Assembly: GCA_017517765.1 (NCBI GenBank)
Contig: JAFWYE010000006.1
Location: 496,001-560,000 of the forward strand
Source: Bacilli bacterium
GTDB taxonomy: Bacteria; Bacillota_I; Bacilli_A; RFN20; DUOF01
Direction: 5' to 3'
DNA: 64,000 nucleotides
This document shows positions 15,490-23,278 of the stretch, in pieces. Both the position numbers and the translations under genes were made by a program. Every line of letters begins with the position of its first letter. Positions within the stretch are counted from its first letter, which is position 1. The notes beneath the pieces are model-generated. The model did not search any database. It saw only the letters and a program-made list of their open reading frames with translations, and was not told where the DNA came from.

Positions 15490-18012
15490 TTACTTAACTT
15501 TATCTTTTAATTCTATCAAATATTGAAGAGCCTCTATTGGAGTCATGTTATAAGGATCTATATTTTTAATTTCCTTAACATACTCTGGAGTTACTTCTTT
15601 TATAATAATTTGCGTATTTTCACTATCAATATTATTAACAGTTTCCAAATGATTCAAAATGTCTTTAGCTCTATCAAGTAGCATATCAGGTAATGAAGCA
15701 AGTCTAGCAACATTAATACCATATGATTTATTAGCTTTTCCATCTATCAGTTTATAAAGGAAAGTAACTTTATCATTTTCTTCATATACACTAACATTTT
15801 TATTAACAATACCCTCGATTTTACCTTCTAGCAAAGTTAATTCATGATAGTGAGTAGAGAATAAAGTTTTAGCCTTTATATTAAGAGCGATATATTCAAT
15901 TATTGCTTGAGCAAGAGCCATACCATCATAAGTTGATGTTCCCCTACCTAATTCGTCAAATAAGATAAGTGACTTATCTGTAGCATTTCTCAAAGCATTA
16001 TTTGCCTCATTCATCTCTACCATAAATGTAGATTTACCACTAACTAAATCATCACTTGCACCAATACGAGTAAATATCTTATCAAATACAGTTAAATTTG
16101 CACTCTCACAAGGTACATAGCAACCAATTTGTCCCATTATAGCAACTATAGCTATTTGCCTTAATATCGTAGATTTACCACCCATATTAGGTCCTGTAAT
16201 AATTTGCAAGAAATTATCATTATCAATATAATAATTATTTTTAACAAAGTTTTCTTTACCAATTAATTTTTCAATAACTGGATGTCTAAGTTCAGTTAAG
16301 TTAACTACTCCATCTTCATTAAAAATAGGTCTACAATAATTATTTTCACTAGCAACTAAAGCAAAGTTAGAAAGCACATCAATATATGCGATTGTTTCTG
16401 CTAATTCTTGAATATCACTTGTTCTTTCTTTTACCTTTTCTTTTATTTCTACAAATAAGTTGTATTCTAATTTAACAATTTCATTTTCTGCTTTATAGAT
16501 CATATCTTCTTTTTCTTTTAACTCGGGAGTGATAAATCTTTCTGCTCCAGTTAAAGTTTGTTTTCTAATCCAACCAAACTCATCTTTAACTAAATTAAGA
16601 TATGAGTTAGTTACTTCCAAATAATATCCAAATACTTTGTTATAACCTATCTTAAGTCCTTTAATACCCGTTCTTTCTCTTTCAATGTTTTCAATTTCAC
16701 TAATATATTTTTTACCATTCTTAGAAATATATCTATACTCATCCAACTCTTTGTGATATCCATCTTTTATTACTCCACCCTCTTTTACCGTAATAGGAGC
16801 GTCTTCACTTATAGAAGATTCTATAAGTTCAACTAAATCAGTAAAATCTTTAAGAGATTGAGATAAAACAAACAAATCCATTTCTCCACTATTTTTTAAA
16901 GCCTCTTTTAATGAAGGCAAAATTGTTAAACTTCTTTTAAGTTGAAGTAAATCTCTACCATTAGCACTTCCATAACAAATTCTTGCTATTAACCTTTCTA
17001 AATCATATACCTCTTTTAATAAGTTAATAACTTCTTGTCTTGCTATAAATGCTGAAGTAAATCCATCTACAATTCTAAGTCTTTCTTCAATTTTATTAAC
17101 ATTAGAAAGTGGAGATACTAGCCAGTTCTTTAATAATCTAGAACCCAATGCTGTTTTACATTTATCTAAAACCCAAAGTAAACTACCATATCTATTTTCA
17201 TTTTTGATTGTTCTAACAAGTTCTAAGTTTACTCTAGAATAGTTATCCATTTGTAAGTAATCATCCCTAACAACTACTTTTACTTCCTTTAGATAATCTA
17301 AACTTCTTTTTTGTGTTTCAAGTAAATATGCTATTAAGTATCTAACTGCTTTTATTTGTTTATTATCCTTAACTTTATTAAATAAAGCATCATATTTACT
17401 ATCTTCATTCATTGTCTCTTGATAAGAAATAACAACTCTACAATTTTCCTTAATACTTAGTAGTAAATCATAGTCAAACTTACTATTAATAACAATCTCT
17501 TTAACTTCTAAAGAATCAAGTTCATTTTTTAAGGTCATAAAATCTTTTTTAATATTCAAAGCATATAATTCACCTATAGAAATATCCACATATGAAATAA
17601 CAATTTCATTTGCATAGCTCTCTAAATAACACAAGAAGTTATTATTAGTATCCTTTAAACCTAAATCTACTAAAGTACCAGGAGTTACCACTTGAACTAC
17701 ATCTCTTTTAACAATACCTTTAGCAGTCGCCGGATCTTCAACTTGCTCTACTATTGCAACTTTATACCCTTTTTCTACTAGTTTTTCTAAATATCCTTTT
17801 ACTGCATGATGAGGAACTCCACACATCGCAACCCTTTCCTCAACCCCTGCATCTTTACCTGTTAATACAAGTTCTAACTCTCTAGAAGCAATTTTGGCAT
17901 CATCAAAAAATAACTCATAAAAATCTCCCACTCTATAAAAAAGCAAAGTATCTTTATAGTTATTTTTAACAGACAAATATTGCTCAATCATTGGCGAATA
18001 TTTCTTTTCCAT
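15490..18012 (-). CDS. mutS: DNA mismatch recognition protein MutS
   Basis: MutS recognises mismatches and small loops in newly replicated DNA. The 840-residue protein has the N-terminal mismatch-binding motif FYRVGDFYELFFDDA (the Phe-x-Glu motif is FYE at residues 32-34), the lever and clamp regions, Walker A GPNMGGKST, DELGRGTSTYDG (Walker B) and FSTHYHELT near the C-terminus, followed by the helix-turn-helix dimerisation tail. Length is normal for MutS1. GGGGTGAT precedes the ATG. A promoter with an extended -10 (TGGTATAAT) and an inverted repeat lies just upstream, so mutS, mutL and miaA probably form one unit. Confidence 0.97.
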   Translation of the reverse strand: MEKKYSPMIEQYLSVKNNYKDTLLFYRVGDFYELFFDDAKIASRELELVLTGKDAGVEERVAMCGVPHHAVKGYLEKLVEKGYKVAIVEQVEDPATAKGIVKRDVVQVVTPGTLVDLGLKDTNNNFLCYLESYANEIVISYVDISIGELYALNIKKDFMTLKNELDSLEVKEIVINSKFDYDLLLSIKENCRVVISYQETMNEDSKYDALFNKVKDNKQIKAVRYLIAYLLETQKRSLDYLKEVKVVVRDDYLQMDNYSRVNLELVRTIKNENRYGSLLWVLDKCKTALGSRLLKNWLVSPLSNVNKIEERLRIVDGFTSAFIARQEVINLLKEVYDLERLIARICYGSANGRDLLQLKRSLTILPSLKEALKNSGEMDLFVLSQSLKDFTDLVELIESSISEDAPITVKEGGVIKDGYHKELDEYRYISKNGKKYISEIENIERERTGIKGLKIGYNKVFGYYLEVTNSYLNLVKDEFGWIRKQTLTGAERFITPELKEKEDMIYKAENEIVKLEYNLFVEIKEKVKERTSDIQELAETIAYIDVLSNFALVASENNYCRPIFNEDGVVNLTELRHPVIEKLIGKENFVKNNYYIDNDNFLQIITGPNMGGKSTILRQIAIVAIMGQIGCYVPCESANLTVFDKIFTRIGASDDLVSGKSTFMVEMNEANNALRNATDKSLILFDELGRGTSTYDGMALAQAIIEYIALNIKAKTLFSTHYHELTLLEGKIEGIVNKNVSVYEENDKVTFLYKLIDGKANKSYGINVARLASLPDMLLDRAKDILNHLETVNNIDSENTQIIIKEVTPEYVKEIKNIDPYNMTPIEALQYLIELKDKVK

Positions 18013-18036
18013 TTTATCACCCCAAAAACCTTAATA

Positions 18037-18065
18037 ATTATACCATTTTCTTTATATATTATAAA
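18037..18065 (-). promoter_or_regulatory. Predicted mutS operon promoter with overlapping inverted repeat
   Basis: On the minus strand TTTATA and TATAAT are 17 bases apart, and the -10 has the extended form TGGTATAAT. A perfect 10-bp inverted repeat, TTTCTTTATA and TATAAAGAAA with a 3-base centre (18047-18069), covers the -35 box and most of the spacer, and also covers the stop codon of the upstream methyltransferase gene. Confidence 0.5.
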
Positions 18066-18661
18066 GAAACTTTTTTAGCCATAAGAATAAAAAATCCTTT
18101 GTCTTTATTCACTACTTCACAATTTTTAAATACCTCAGCAACATCTCTTTTTGCACTTGGCGCTCCTTGATCTTTTCTTATAACAAACCATAGTTCACCA
18201 TTCTCATTTAAATGATTATATGACTCTAAAAGTATTCTATAAACAACCTTTTTCCCCGCTCTAATTGGTGGATTAGTAATTATATAGTCATATGTTTTAC
18301 TCACATTAGAATAGCAATCGCTTTCAAATACATTCATCTCACTTGTTAACGTGTTTAATTTTATATTTTTGTTAGCCAAACCTAAAGCTCTTAAGTTTAC
18401 ATCCACCATATCAACATCAGCATGTAAAAGTCTAGATAAAGATACACCAATTACACCAATTCCACATCCCACATCTAATACTTTTCCATCTTTATAATTC
18501 TTGATAAATTCTTCAATTAAAAGTCTTGATCCATAGTCTATACCACTTTTGTTAAATACTCCATTATCACTATAAAAATTAAGATTTGCTCCACATATAT
18601 TTGCAGCAAATATCCTCTCTTCACTTTTAACATTACTATCATTTTCAAAATAATGAGACAT
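18059..18661 (-). CDS. Class I SAM-dependent methyltransferase, RsmC/YbxB-like
   Basis: A 200-residue methyltransferase resembling the C-terminal half of RsmC, which methylates G1207 of 16S rRNA. It has the SAM-binding motif VLDVGCGIGVIGVSLSR, an acidic motif VDMVDVNLRALGLA and the catalytic IITNPPIRAG motif of N-methylating enzymes. In Bacillus the equivalent gene ybxB sits between rplL and rpoB; here it also follows rplL but leads into mutS instead of rpoB. The start at 18661 is chosen because AGGTG is six bases upstream. Confidence 0.85.
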   Translation of the reverse strand: MSHYFENDSNVKSEERIFAANICGANLNFYSDNGVFNKSGIDYGSRLLIEEFIKNYKDGKVLDVGCGIGVIGVSLSRLLHADVDMVDVNLRALGLANKNIKLNTLTSEMNVFESDCYSNVSKTYDYIITNPPIRAGKKVVYRILLESYNHLNENGELWFVIRKDQGAPSAKRDVAEVFKNCEVVNKDKGFFILMAKKVSL

Positions 18662-18683
18662 ATATATCACCTACCCAAATTAT

Positions 18684-18713
18684 ACAAAAAAAGCCCGTTA
18701 TATACACGGGCTT
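18684..18713 (-). terminator. Intrinsic terminator of rplJ-rplL
   Basis: An 8-bp GC-rich stem, AAGCCCGT/ACGGGCTT (18691-18698 and 18706-18713), with a 7-base loop is followed by seven or eight T residues on the minus strand. It lies about 43 bases after the rplL stop codon. Confidence 0.85.
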
Positions 18714-18755
18714 ATTTAATTTATTTTAATCTTCTATAGTTTATTAGAAATTTAA

Positions 18756-19130
18756 TTACTTAACTTCTACTTCAGCACCAGCTTCAACAAGCTTAGCTTT
18801 GATATCTTCAGCAGCAGCTGGAGAAATCTTTTCCTTAATAACTGAAGGAACAACGTCAGTTAATTTCTTAGCATCTCCTAAACCTAAACCTGTGATAGCT
18901 TGAACAGCCTTAACAACTTGAAGCTTGCTAGCTCCAACACTCTTTAAGTAAACTGTTACTTCAGCTGGTCCCTTAGCTACTTCTTCTTCAACTGGAGCTG
19001 CAGCAGCAGCTACAGGAGCAGCAGCAGTTACTCCAAATGCTTCCTCGATTGCTTTAACAACTTCGTTTAATTCTAAAATTGTCATTTCTTTTAAACTATT
19101 GATTAATTCTTCTGTATTAATTTTTGCCAT
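18756..19130 (-). CDS. rplL: 50S ribosomal protein L7/L12
   Basis: L7/L12 forms the flexible stalk that recruits translation factors. The 124-residue protein has the N-terminal dimerisation helices (INTEELINSLKEMTILELNEVVKAIEE), an alanine-rich hinge (GVTAAAPVAAAAAPVEEE) and the globular C-terminal domain with EVTVYLKSVGASKLQVVKAVQ and GLGDAKKLTD. The ATG at 19130, preceded by GAGAGGAAAA, gives the normal N-terminus; a longer reading lies in the rplJ-rplL gap. It is cotranscribed with rplJ. Confidence 0.97.
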   Translation of the reverse strand: MAKINTEELINSLKEMTILELNEVVKAIEEAFGVTAAAPVAAAAAPVEEEVAKGPAEVTVYLKSVGASKLQVVKAVQAITGLGLGDAKKLTDVVPSVIKEKISPAAAEDIKAKLVEAGAEVEVK

Positions 19131-19187
19131 TTTAATTTTCCTCTCTTTCCTATATATATTTTGTTTTAATGTCAAATTTTAATTTAA

Positions 19188-19682
19188 TTATTCAGCCTTA
19201 CTATCAGCTACAGCCTTAATTGCACAAGCAAAGTTTCTAACACTAGCTTGTAAGCATCCAAGGAACATAGAGATAAGACCTTCTTTGTTAGGTAATTTAG
19301 ATACAGTTACTACATCTGCAGCAGTTACTACTTTACCATCAATTACTGCACCTTTAATAACTAATTCTTCATTTCTCTTAGCGAACTTAGTTAAGATTTT
19401 TGCAGTAGCACTAGGATCTTTGCTAGCTAAAACTAAAGCGTTAGGTCCTGTTAATTCTTTATTTAAATCTTCATAACCAGCTTTTTCAGCAGCTCTAGAT
19501 ACTAAACTGTTCTTTAATACTGTTAAAGTAGCTTCCTCTTTTCTTAGAAGTTTTCTAAGTTCAGATAACTTAGCAACACTAAGACCTCTGTATTCAACTA
19601 CGATAGCAGCTTGAGATTCAGTAAGGTTCTTGTAGATTTCCTCTACTAATTCAGCTTTTTGTGCAACAACGTCTTTATTCAT
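19188..19682 (-). CDS. rplJ: 50S ribosomal protein L10
   Basis: L10 anchors L7/L12 dimers at the base of the stalk. The 164-residue protein has the family start MNKDVVAQKAELVEEIYKNL, EYRGLSVAKLSELRKLLRKE and the C-terminal helix that binds L7/L12. GGAGGT precedes two adjacent ATG codons; the second (19682) has the better spacing. The longer open reading frame upstream lies inside the L10 leader and is not coding. Expression is likely autoregulated by L10 or the L10-L12 complex through that leader. Confidence 0.96.
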   Translation of the reverse strand: MNKDVVAQKAELVEEIYKNLTESQAAIVVEYRGLSVAKLSELRKLLRKEEATLTVLKNSLVSRAAEKAGYEDLNKELTGPNALVLASKDPSATAKILTKFAKRNEELVIKGAVIDGKVVTAADVVTVSKLPNKEGLISMFLGCLQASVRNFACAIKAVADSKAE

Positions 19683-19733
19683 CATTTCACCTCCGATATT
19701 AATTTTTTTATAATAAGCTTTAATTATCCAAAT

Positions 19734-19836
19734 AAAAACCCACACCTTACAAAGACGTGGGCAAAATAACACATTCGTATTTTCACCTCGGCAACCTTAT
19801 TAAGTTTACACCGTTGCTGTCTTTGGTAATTTAAGC
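19734..19836 (-). ncRNA. L10 leader (ribosomal protein autoregulatory 5' leader with terminator)
   Basis: The transcribed region before rplJ matches the L10 leader: conserved helices around GGTTGCCGAGGTGAAAATAC and a final hairpin CCCACGTC...GGTGTGGG (19739-19746 and 19754-19761) followed by a T-run. In this family, L10 (with L12) binds the leader and favours the terminator, reducing rplJ-rplL expression when the protein is in excess. A promoter lies immediately upstream (19843-19871). Confidence 0.8.
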
Positions 19837-19842
19837 ATAATT

Positions 19843-19871
19843 ATTGTAATGATTTTTTATTAACTTGTCAA
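19843..19871 (-). promoter_or_regulatory. rplJ-rplL promoter
   Basis: On the minus strand a perfect TTGACA and TACAAT are 17 bases apart, starting just after the rplA stop codon. Transcription would begin at about 19836, at the first bases of the L10 leader. Confidence 0.75.
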
Positions 19872-19874
19872 CTA

Positions 19875-20555
19875 TTAGAAATTAACATCAACTTTAATGC
19901 TAGGTCCCATTGTAGTAGTAATAGTTAAGTTCTTCATATAAACACCTTTAACAGTGCTTGGCTTAGCTTTTACGATTACATTGTAAATAGTTTCGAAGTT
20001 CTCATATAACTTGTCTGTATCGAAAGATACTCTACCAATACTAACATTGATATTTCCTTCTTTATCAGCTCTATATTCAACTTTACCAGCTTTAATATCT
20101 TTTACTGCTTTAGCAATATCAGGGCTAACTGTTCCAGTTTTAGGGTTAGGCATTAATCCTTTAGGTCCTAAAATTCTACCAGCTTTACCAAGTTCACCCA
20201 TCATGTCTGGAGTTGCAACAATTACGTCAAATCCAAACCAGTTTTCCTTAGTAATTTTTTCGATCATTTCTTTTCCACCAACGAAATCTGCTCCAGCTTC
20301 CTTAGCCTCTTCAGTCTTATTAGTGATTGCTAAAACTCTCTTAGTTTTTCCTGTACCATTAGGTAATACTACAGCACCTCTAATTTGTTGCTCAGCGTAA
20401 CGAGTATCAATGTTTAAATTGAAAGCTACATCAACAGAAGCATCAAACTTAGTAGTACTAGTTTTCTTAACTAATTCACAAGCTTCTTTAGCGCTATATA
20501 CTTTATTTGTTTCGATTAAAGTAGCAGCTTGATTATATTTCTTTCCTCTTTTCAT
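19875..20555 (-). CDS. rplA: 50S ribosomal protein L1
   Basis: L1 forms the mobile stalk next to the E site and in many bacteria represses its own operon. The 226-residue protein has the family signature [31 protein letters not shown] in its centre and [18 protein letters not shown] near the C-terminus. Length is normal (about 225-235). It follows rplK by 76 bases on the same strand and is preceded by AAGGAGGAAAG. Confidence 0.97.
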   Translation of the reverse strand: MKRGKKYNQAATLIETNKVYSAKEACELVKKTSTTKFDASVDVAFNLNIDTRYAEQQIRGAVVLPNGTGKTKRVLAITNKTEEAKEAGADFVGGKEMIEKITKENWFGFDVIVATPDMMGELGKAGRILGPKGLMPNPKTGTVSPDIAKAVKDIKAGKVEYRADKEGNINVSIGRVSFDTDKLYENFETIYNVIVKAKPSTVKGVYMKNLTITTTMGPSIKVDVNF

Positions 20556-20631
20556 TCTTTCTTTCCTCCTTGTGGTTCTAACGGACGAGTTAATCCTTCC
20601 ACTTTTATTTTTTATAATTTAACTCTTTTTC

Positions 20632-21051
20632 TTATTTCTTTTCTTCAACGTTTACGCCCATGCTTCTAGCACTACCAGCAACAATCTTAATTGCAGCATC
20701 TAGGTCGTTAGCATTTAAATCAGGCATTTTATACTCAGCAATCTTCTTTGCATCTTCATAAGATAAAGTTGCAACTTTAGTAGTCTTAGGATTGCTAGAA
20801 CCACTCTTAATGTTACAAGCATCTTTGATTAAGTTTGTAACTGGAGTAGTCTTGATAACAAAATCAAATGATTTGTCTTCATAAGCAGTAATAATTACTG
20901 GAACTGTTTTACCTTTTTGATCAGCTGTCTTCTCGTTGAATTCAGTACAGAACTTAGGCATAACAATACCAGCACTTGCTAATGCAGCACCTGGTTTTGC
21001 TTCTCCACCTGGAAGTTGAATTTTAACAACTTTTGCGATTTTCTTAGACAT
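20632..21051 (-). CDS. rplK: 50S ribosomal protein L11
   Basis: L11 binds the GTPase-associated region of 23S rRNA. The 139-residue protein begins MSKKIAKVVKIQLPGGEAKPGAALASAGI; the KIQLPGG.A.P and ALA..GI pattern, KTPPA-like segment (here KTTPVTNLIKDA) and C-terminal DLNANDLDAAIKIVAGSARSMGV all fit. AGGAGG precedes the ATG. It has its own promoter and a structured leader and is cotranscribed with rplA. Confidence 0.97.
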   Translation of the reverse strand: MSKKIAKVVKIQLPGGEAKPGAALASAGIVMPKFCTEFNEKTADQKGKTVPVIITAYEDKSFDFVIKTTPVTNLIKDACNIKSGSSNPKTTKVATLSYEDAKKIAEYKMPDLNANDLDAAIKIVAGSARSMGVNVEEKK

Positions 21052-21059
21052 ATTTTTAC

Positions 21060-21137
21060 CTCCTATATTCTTTAAGGCCGTGGTACTAACAGAATTACAT
21101 TCTTCCCACTGCGCAAAAGTGCATTTCTATACACCGT
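21060..21137 (-). ncRNA. Candidate rplK leader, possibly an L1-binding autoregulatory site
   Basis: Between the promoter and rplK the minus strand forms a nested structure: GTGG and CCAC arms enclose AGAAT/ATTCT, with an adjacent small GCACTTTTGC hairpin. A GTGGGA ... TACCACG arrangement upstream of rplK is what I would expect for an L1-binding leader, and it precedes the two genes L1 would regulate. This is a structural reading without alignment. Confidence 0.45.
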
Positions 21138-21142
21138 ACACT

Positions 21143-21171
21143 ATAATATACTAAGAGACAAAAAAAAGCAA
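21143..21171 (-). promoter_or_regulatory. rplK-rplA promoter
   Basis: On the minus strand TTGCTT and TATTAT have a 17-base spacer. The -35 box overlaps the descending arm and T-run of the terminator of the upstream gene. Confidence 0.6.
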
Positions 21172-21192
21172 GAAGAAATATTCTATCTTGCT
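21160..21192 (-). terminator. Intrinsic terminator of the unknown gene at 21222
   Basis: AGCAAGA (21167-21173) pairs with TCTTGCT (21186-21192), followed by eight T residues on the minus strand. Its 3' arm and T-run provide the -35 region of the rplK promoter. Confidence 0.7.
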
Positions 21193-21221
21193 CATTTTTT
21201 TATAAATTGTAAATTTATAAA

Positions 21222-21839
21222 TTATCTAGTCATTTTTGTAGGTTTTACTATACCTTTATTAACAGCATATTTATGTGCTTCTTTGTAGGTATAATTGTTT
21301 AAATATAAGCCCCTACTTCTTATAATATCATATATTTTTTCTTCCTCTTCTTTAGTAATATTTATGTGCTTGGTTGTTAAAACAATGTTAGGATTATCAT
21401 ATAAAGAATTGTTATCAACATATGCAGTATTAGATGAGAAAATAGAAGCACCAATAGTGCCATATTTGAATCTTAGTTGCTTAACCATCAAAGCATATCT
21501 TGGCAAACTTCCTGCTGCATCTACAATTTCAATTAACCCAGCCTTTCCTAGATTAACTTGCTTAGCCAATTCAGCGATTTCTTTTCTTTTTTCTTCTACT
21601 TCTTCTTGAGTATGCTTTTTATTTGCCTCTAAAGGTAAAACCTTTTCAGCAAACTCCTCATACACATCTTCGCTCATGTTTTCCTTAATGAAAGCTAGCG
21701 CTTCATCAACTTTTTTAATAGATGGTGCATCTTGTAATTTAGCATATTTTTCATAATCAAATACATTTGGCTTAGATAAAAATCTAATAATAAACTCCTT
21801 ATATGCCTTATTCTTTTCTTCAATTGTTAATCTTGCCAT
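21222..21839 (-). CDS. Unknown helical cytoplasmic protein
   Basis: A 205-residue soluble protein, rich in charged helices (residues 70-95 include THTQEEVEEKRKEIAELAKQ-like coiled-coil sequence), with a central segment VDAAGSLPRYALMVKQLRFKYG. I do not recognise the family. It has its own promoter and terminator and lies between tuf and rplK, so it is an insertion in a block that is otherwise translation genes. A role in translation is suggested only by location. Confidence 0.65.
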   Translation of the reverse strand: MARLTIEEKNKAYKEFIIRFLSKPNVFDYEKYAKLQDAPSIKKVDEALAFIKENMSEDVYEEFAEKVLPLEANKKHTQEEVEEKRKEIAELAKQVNLGKAGLIEIVDAAGSLPRYALMVKQLRFKYGTIGASIFSSNTAYVDNNSLYDNPNIVLTTKHINITKEEEEKIYDIIRSRGLYLNNYTYKEAHKYAVNKGIVKPTKMTR

Positions 21840-21861
21840 AAAAACACCTCATTCCGTTTAT

Positions 21862-21890
21862 ATTCTATCAATGATAAAAACCAAATGCAA
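21862..21890 (-). promoter_or_regulatory. Predicted promoter of the unknown gene at 21222
   Basis: On the minus strand TTGCAT and TAGAAT are separated by 17 bases. The predicted transcript starts close to the GAGG site (ATGAGGTGT) before the ATG. Confidence 0.5.
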
Positions 21891-21923
21891 ACAATAAGAA
21901 CAATTCTCCACATTATTGACTAA

Positions 21924-21960
21924 CAAAAAAAGGATTGGAGAATCCCAACCCTTTTTTTAA
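21924..21960 (-). terminator. Intrinsic terminator of tuf
   Basis: On the minus strand an AAAAAAAGGGTTGG arm pairs with CCAATCCTTTTTTT around a short loop, ending in seven T residues. It lies about 55 bases after the tuf stop codon. Confidence 0.8.
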
Positions 21961-22013
21961 ATTAATTTAAATATCTACTAAAAATTTGTTATTTATAACT
22001 TAAGTTTAAGTTA

Positions 22014-23198
22014 TTAGTCTTGGATAGCAACTACGCTACCAGCACCAACAGTTTTTCCACCTTCACGGATAGAGAACTTAGTACCGTTTTCAACAGCTAC
22101 TGGGTGAATTAATTCAACGTCCATTTCAACGTTGTCACCAGGCATAACCATATCTACTCCCTCAGGAAGTTTGATAGCACCTGTAATATCAGTAGTTCTG
22201 AAATAGAATTGTGGTCTATAGTTAGCAACGAATGGCTTATGTCTTCCACCCTCTTCTTTGCTTAGTACATATACTTGAGCTTTGAATTTAGTGTGAGGTT
22301 TAACTGAACCAGTCTTAGCTAATACTTGACCTCTTACAACTTCGTCTCTGTTAACACCACGAAGTAAAGCTCCGATGTTGTCTCCAGCTTGAGCGAAGTC
22401 TAATAGTTTTCTGAACATTTCGATACCAGTAACAACAGTTTTCTTAGTTTCTCTGATACCAACGATTTCAACTTCATCATTAAGTTTTAGAGTTCCTCTT
22501 TCTACTCTACCTGTAGCAACTGTACCACGACCAGTGATTGTGAATACGTCTTCAACTGGCATTAAGAATGGTTTATCAGTATCTCTTTCAGGGTTAGGAA
22601 TGTAGCTATCTACAGCTGCCATTAATTCATCGATAGCAGCTTCCCATTTAGCATCTCCTTCAAGAGCCTTTAATGCAGAACCTCTGATGATTGGAGTGTC
22701 ATCTCCAGGGAAGTTATAACCGTTTAAGATATCTCTGATATCCATTTCAGCTAATTCGATTAATTCTTCGTCATCAACCATATCACATTTGTTTAAGAAT
22801 ACTACGATGTAAGGAACACCAACTTGTCTAGCAAGTAGGATATGCTCTTTAGTTTGAGGCATTGGTCCGTCAGTAGCAGCTACAACTAGGATAGCTCCAT
22901 CCATTTGAGCAGCACCAGTGATCATGTTCTTGATATAGTCTGCGTGGCCTGGACAGTCTACGTGAGCGTAGTGTCTAGTTGCTGTTTCATATTCGATATG
23001 AGCTGTGTTAATTGTGATTCCACGTGCTTTTTCTTCTGGTGCTGAGTCAATTTCAGCATAGCTCTTAGCAGCTCCACCAGTTACTTTTGCAAGTCTTGTT
23101 GCGATTGCAGCAGTTAATGTTGTCTTACCATGGTCAACGTGTCCAATAGTACCAATATTAACGTGCGGTTTACTTCTGTCAAATTTTTGTTTTGCCAT
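22014..23198 (-). CDS. tuf: Elongation factor Tu
   Basis: EF-Tu brings aminoacyl-tRNA to the ribosome using GTP. The 394-residue protein has the G-motifs GHVDHGKT (19-26), [12 protein letters not shown] and SALK, the effector region [18 protein letters not shown], and the usual domain 2 and 3 sequence ending [14 protein letters not shown]. Length is normal. Although it lies in the str order rpsL-rpsG-fusA-tuf, it has a promoter of its own in the fusA-tuf gap and a strong terminator, so it can be expressed above the rest of the operon. Confidence 0.99.
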   Translation of the reverse strand: MAKQKFDRSKPHVNIGTIGHVDHGKTTLTAAIATRLAKVTGGAAKSYAEIDSAPEEKARGITINTAHIEYETATRHYAHVDCPGHADYIKNMITGAAQMDGAILVVAATDGPMPQTKEHILLARQVGVPYIVVFLNKCDMVDDEELIELAEMDIRDILNGYNFPGDDTPIIRGSALKALEGDAKWEAAIDELMAAVDSYIPNPERDTDKPFLMPVEDVFTITGRGTVATGRVERGTLKLNDEVEIVGIRETKKTVVTGIEMFRKLLDFAQAGDNIGALLRGVNRDEVVRGQVLAKTGSVKPHTKFKAQVYVLSKEEGGRHKPFVANYRPQFYFRTTDITGAIKLPEGVDMVMPGDNVEMDVELIHPVAVENGTKFSIREGGKTVGAGSVVAIQD

Positions 23199-23240
23199 AT
23201 TTAATTTTCCCCCTTAATATGTATCATTTTAGACATTACT

Positions 23241-23269
23241 ATAATAAAGCAATTGTGCTTTAAAATCAA
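23241..23269 (-). promoter_or_regulatory. Internal promoter for tuf
   Basis: On the minus strand TTGATT and TATTAT are 17 bases apart within the 80-base fusA-tuf gap. The spacer contains an inverted repeat AAAGCA/TGCTTT (23246-23261). Confidence 0.6.
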
Positions 23270-23278
23270 TATAGATAA

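Noticed and set aside
15050-15526. A 158-codon plus-strand frame across mutL and mutS
   Set aside because: It lies opposite well-supported motifs and has no supporting feature.
19683-19772. Extended rplJ reading frame with a 30-residue N-terminus
   Set aside because: The extra residues come from the L10 leader and its terminator hairpin; AGGAGG-type spacing supports 19682.
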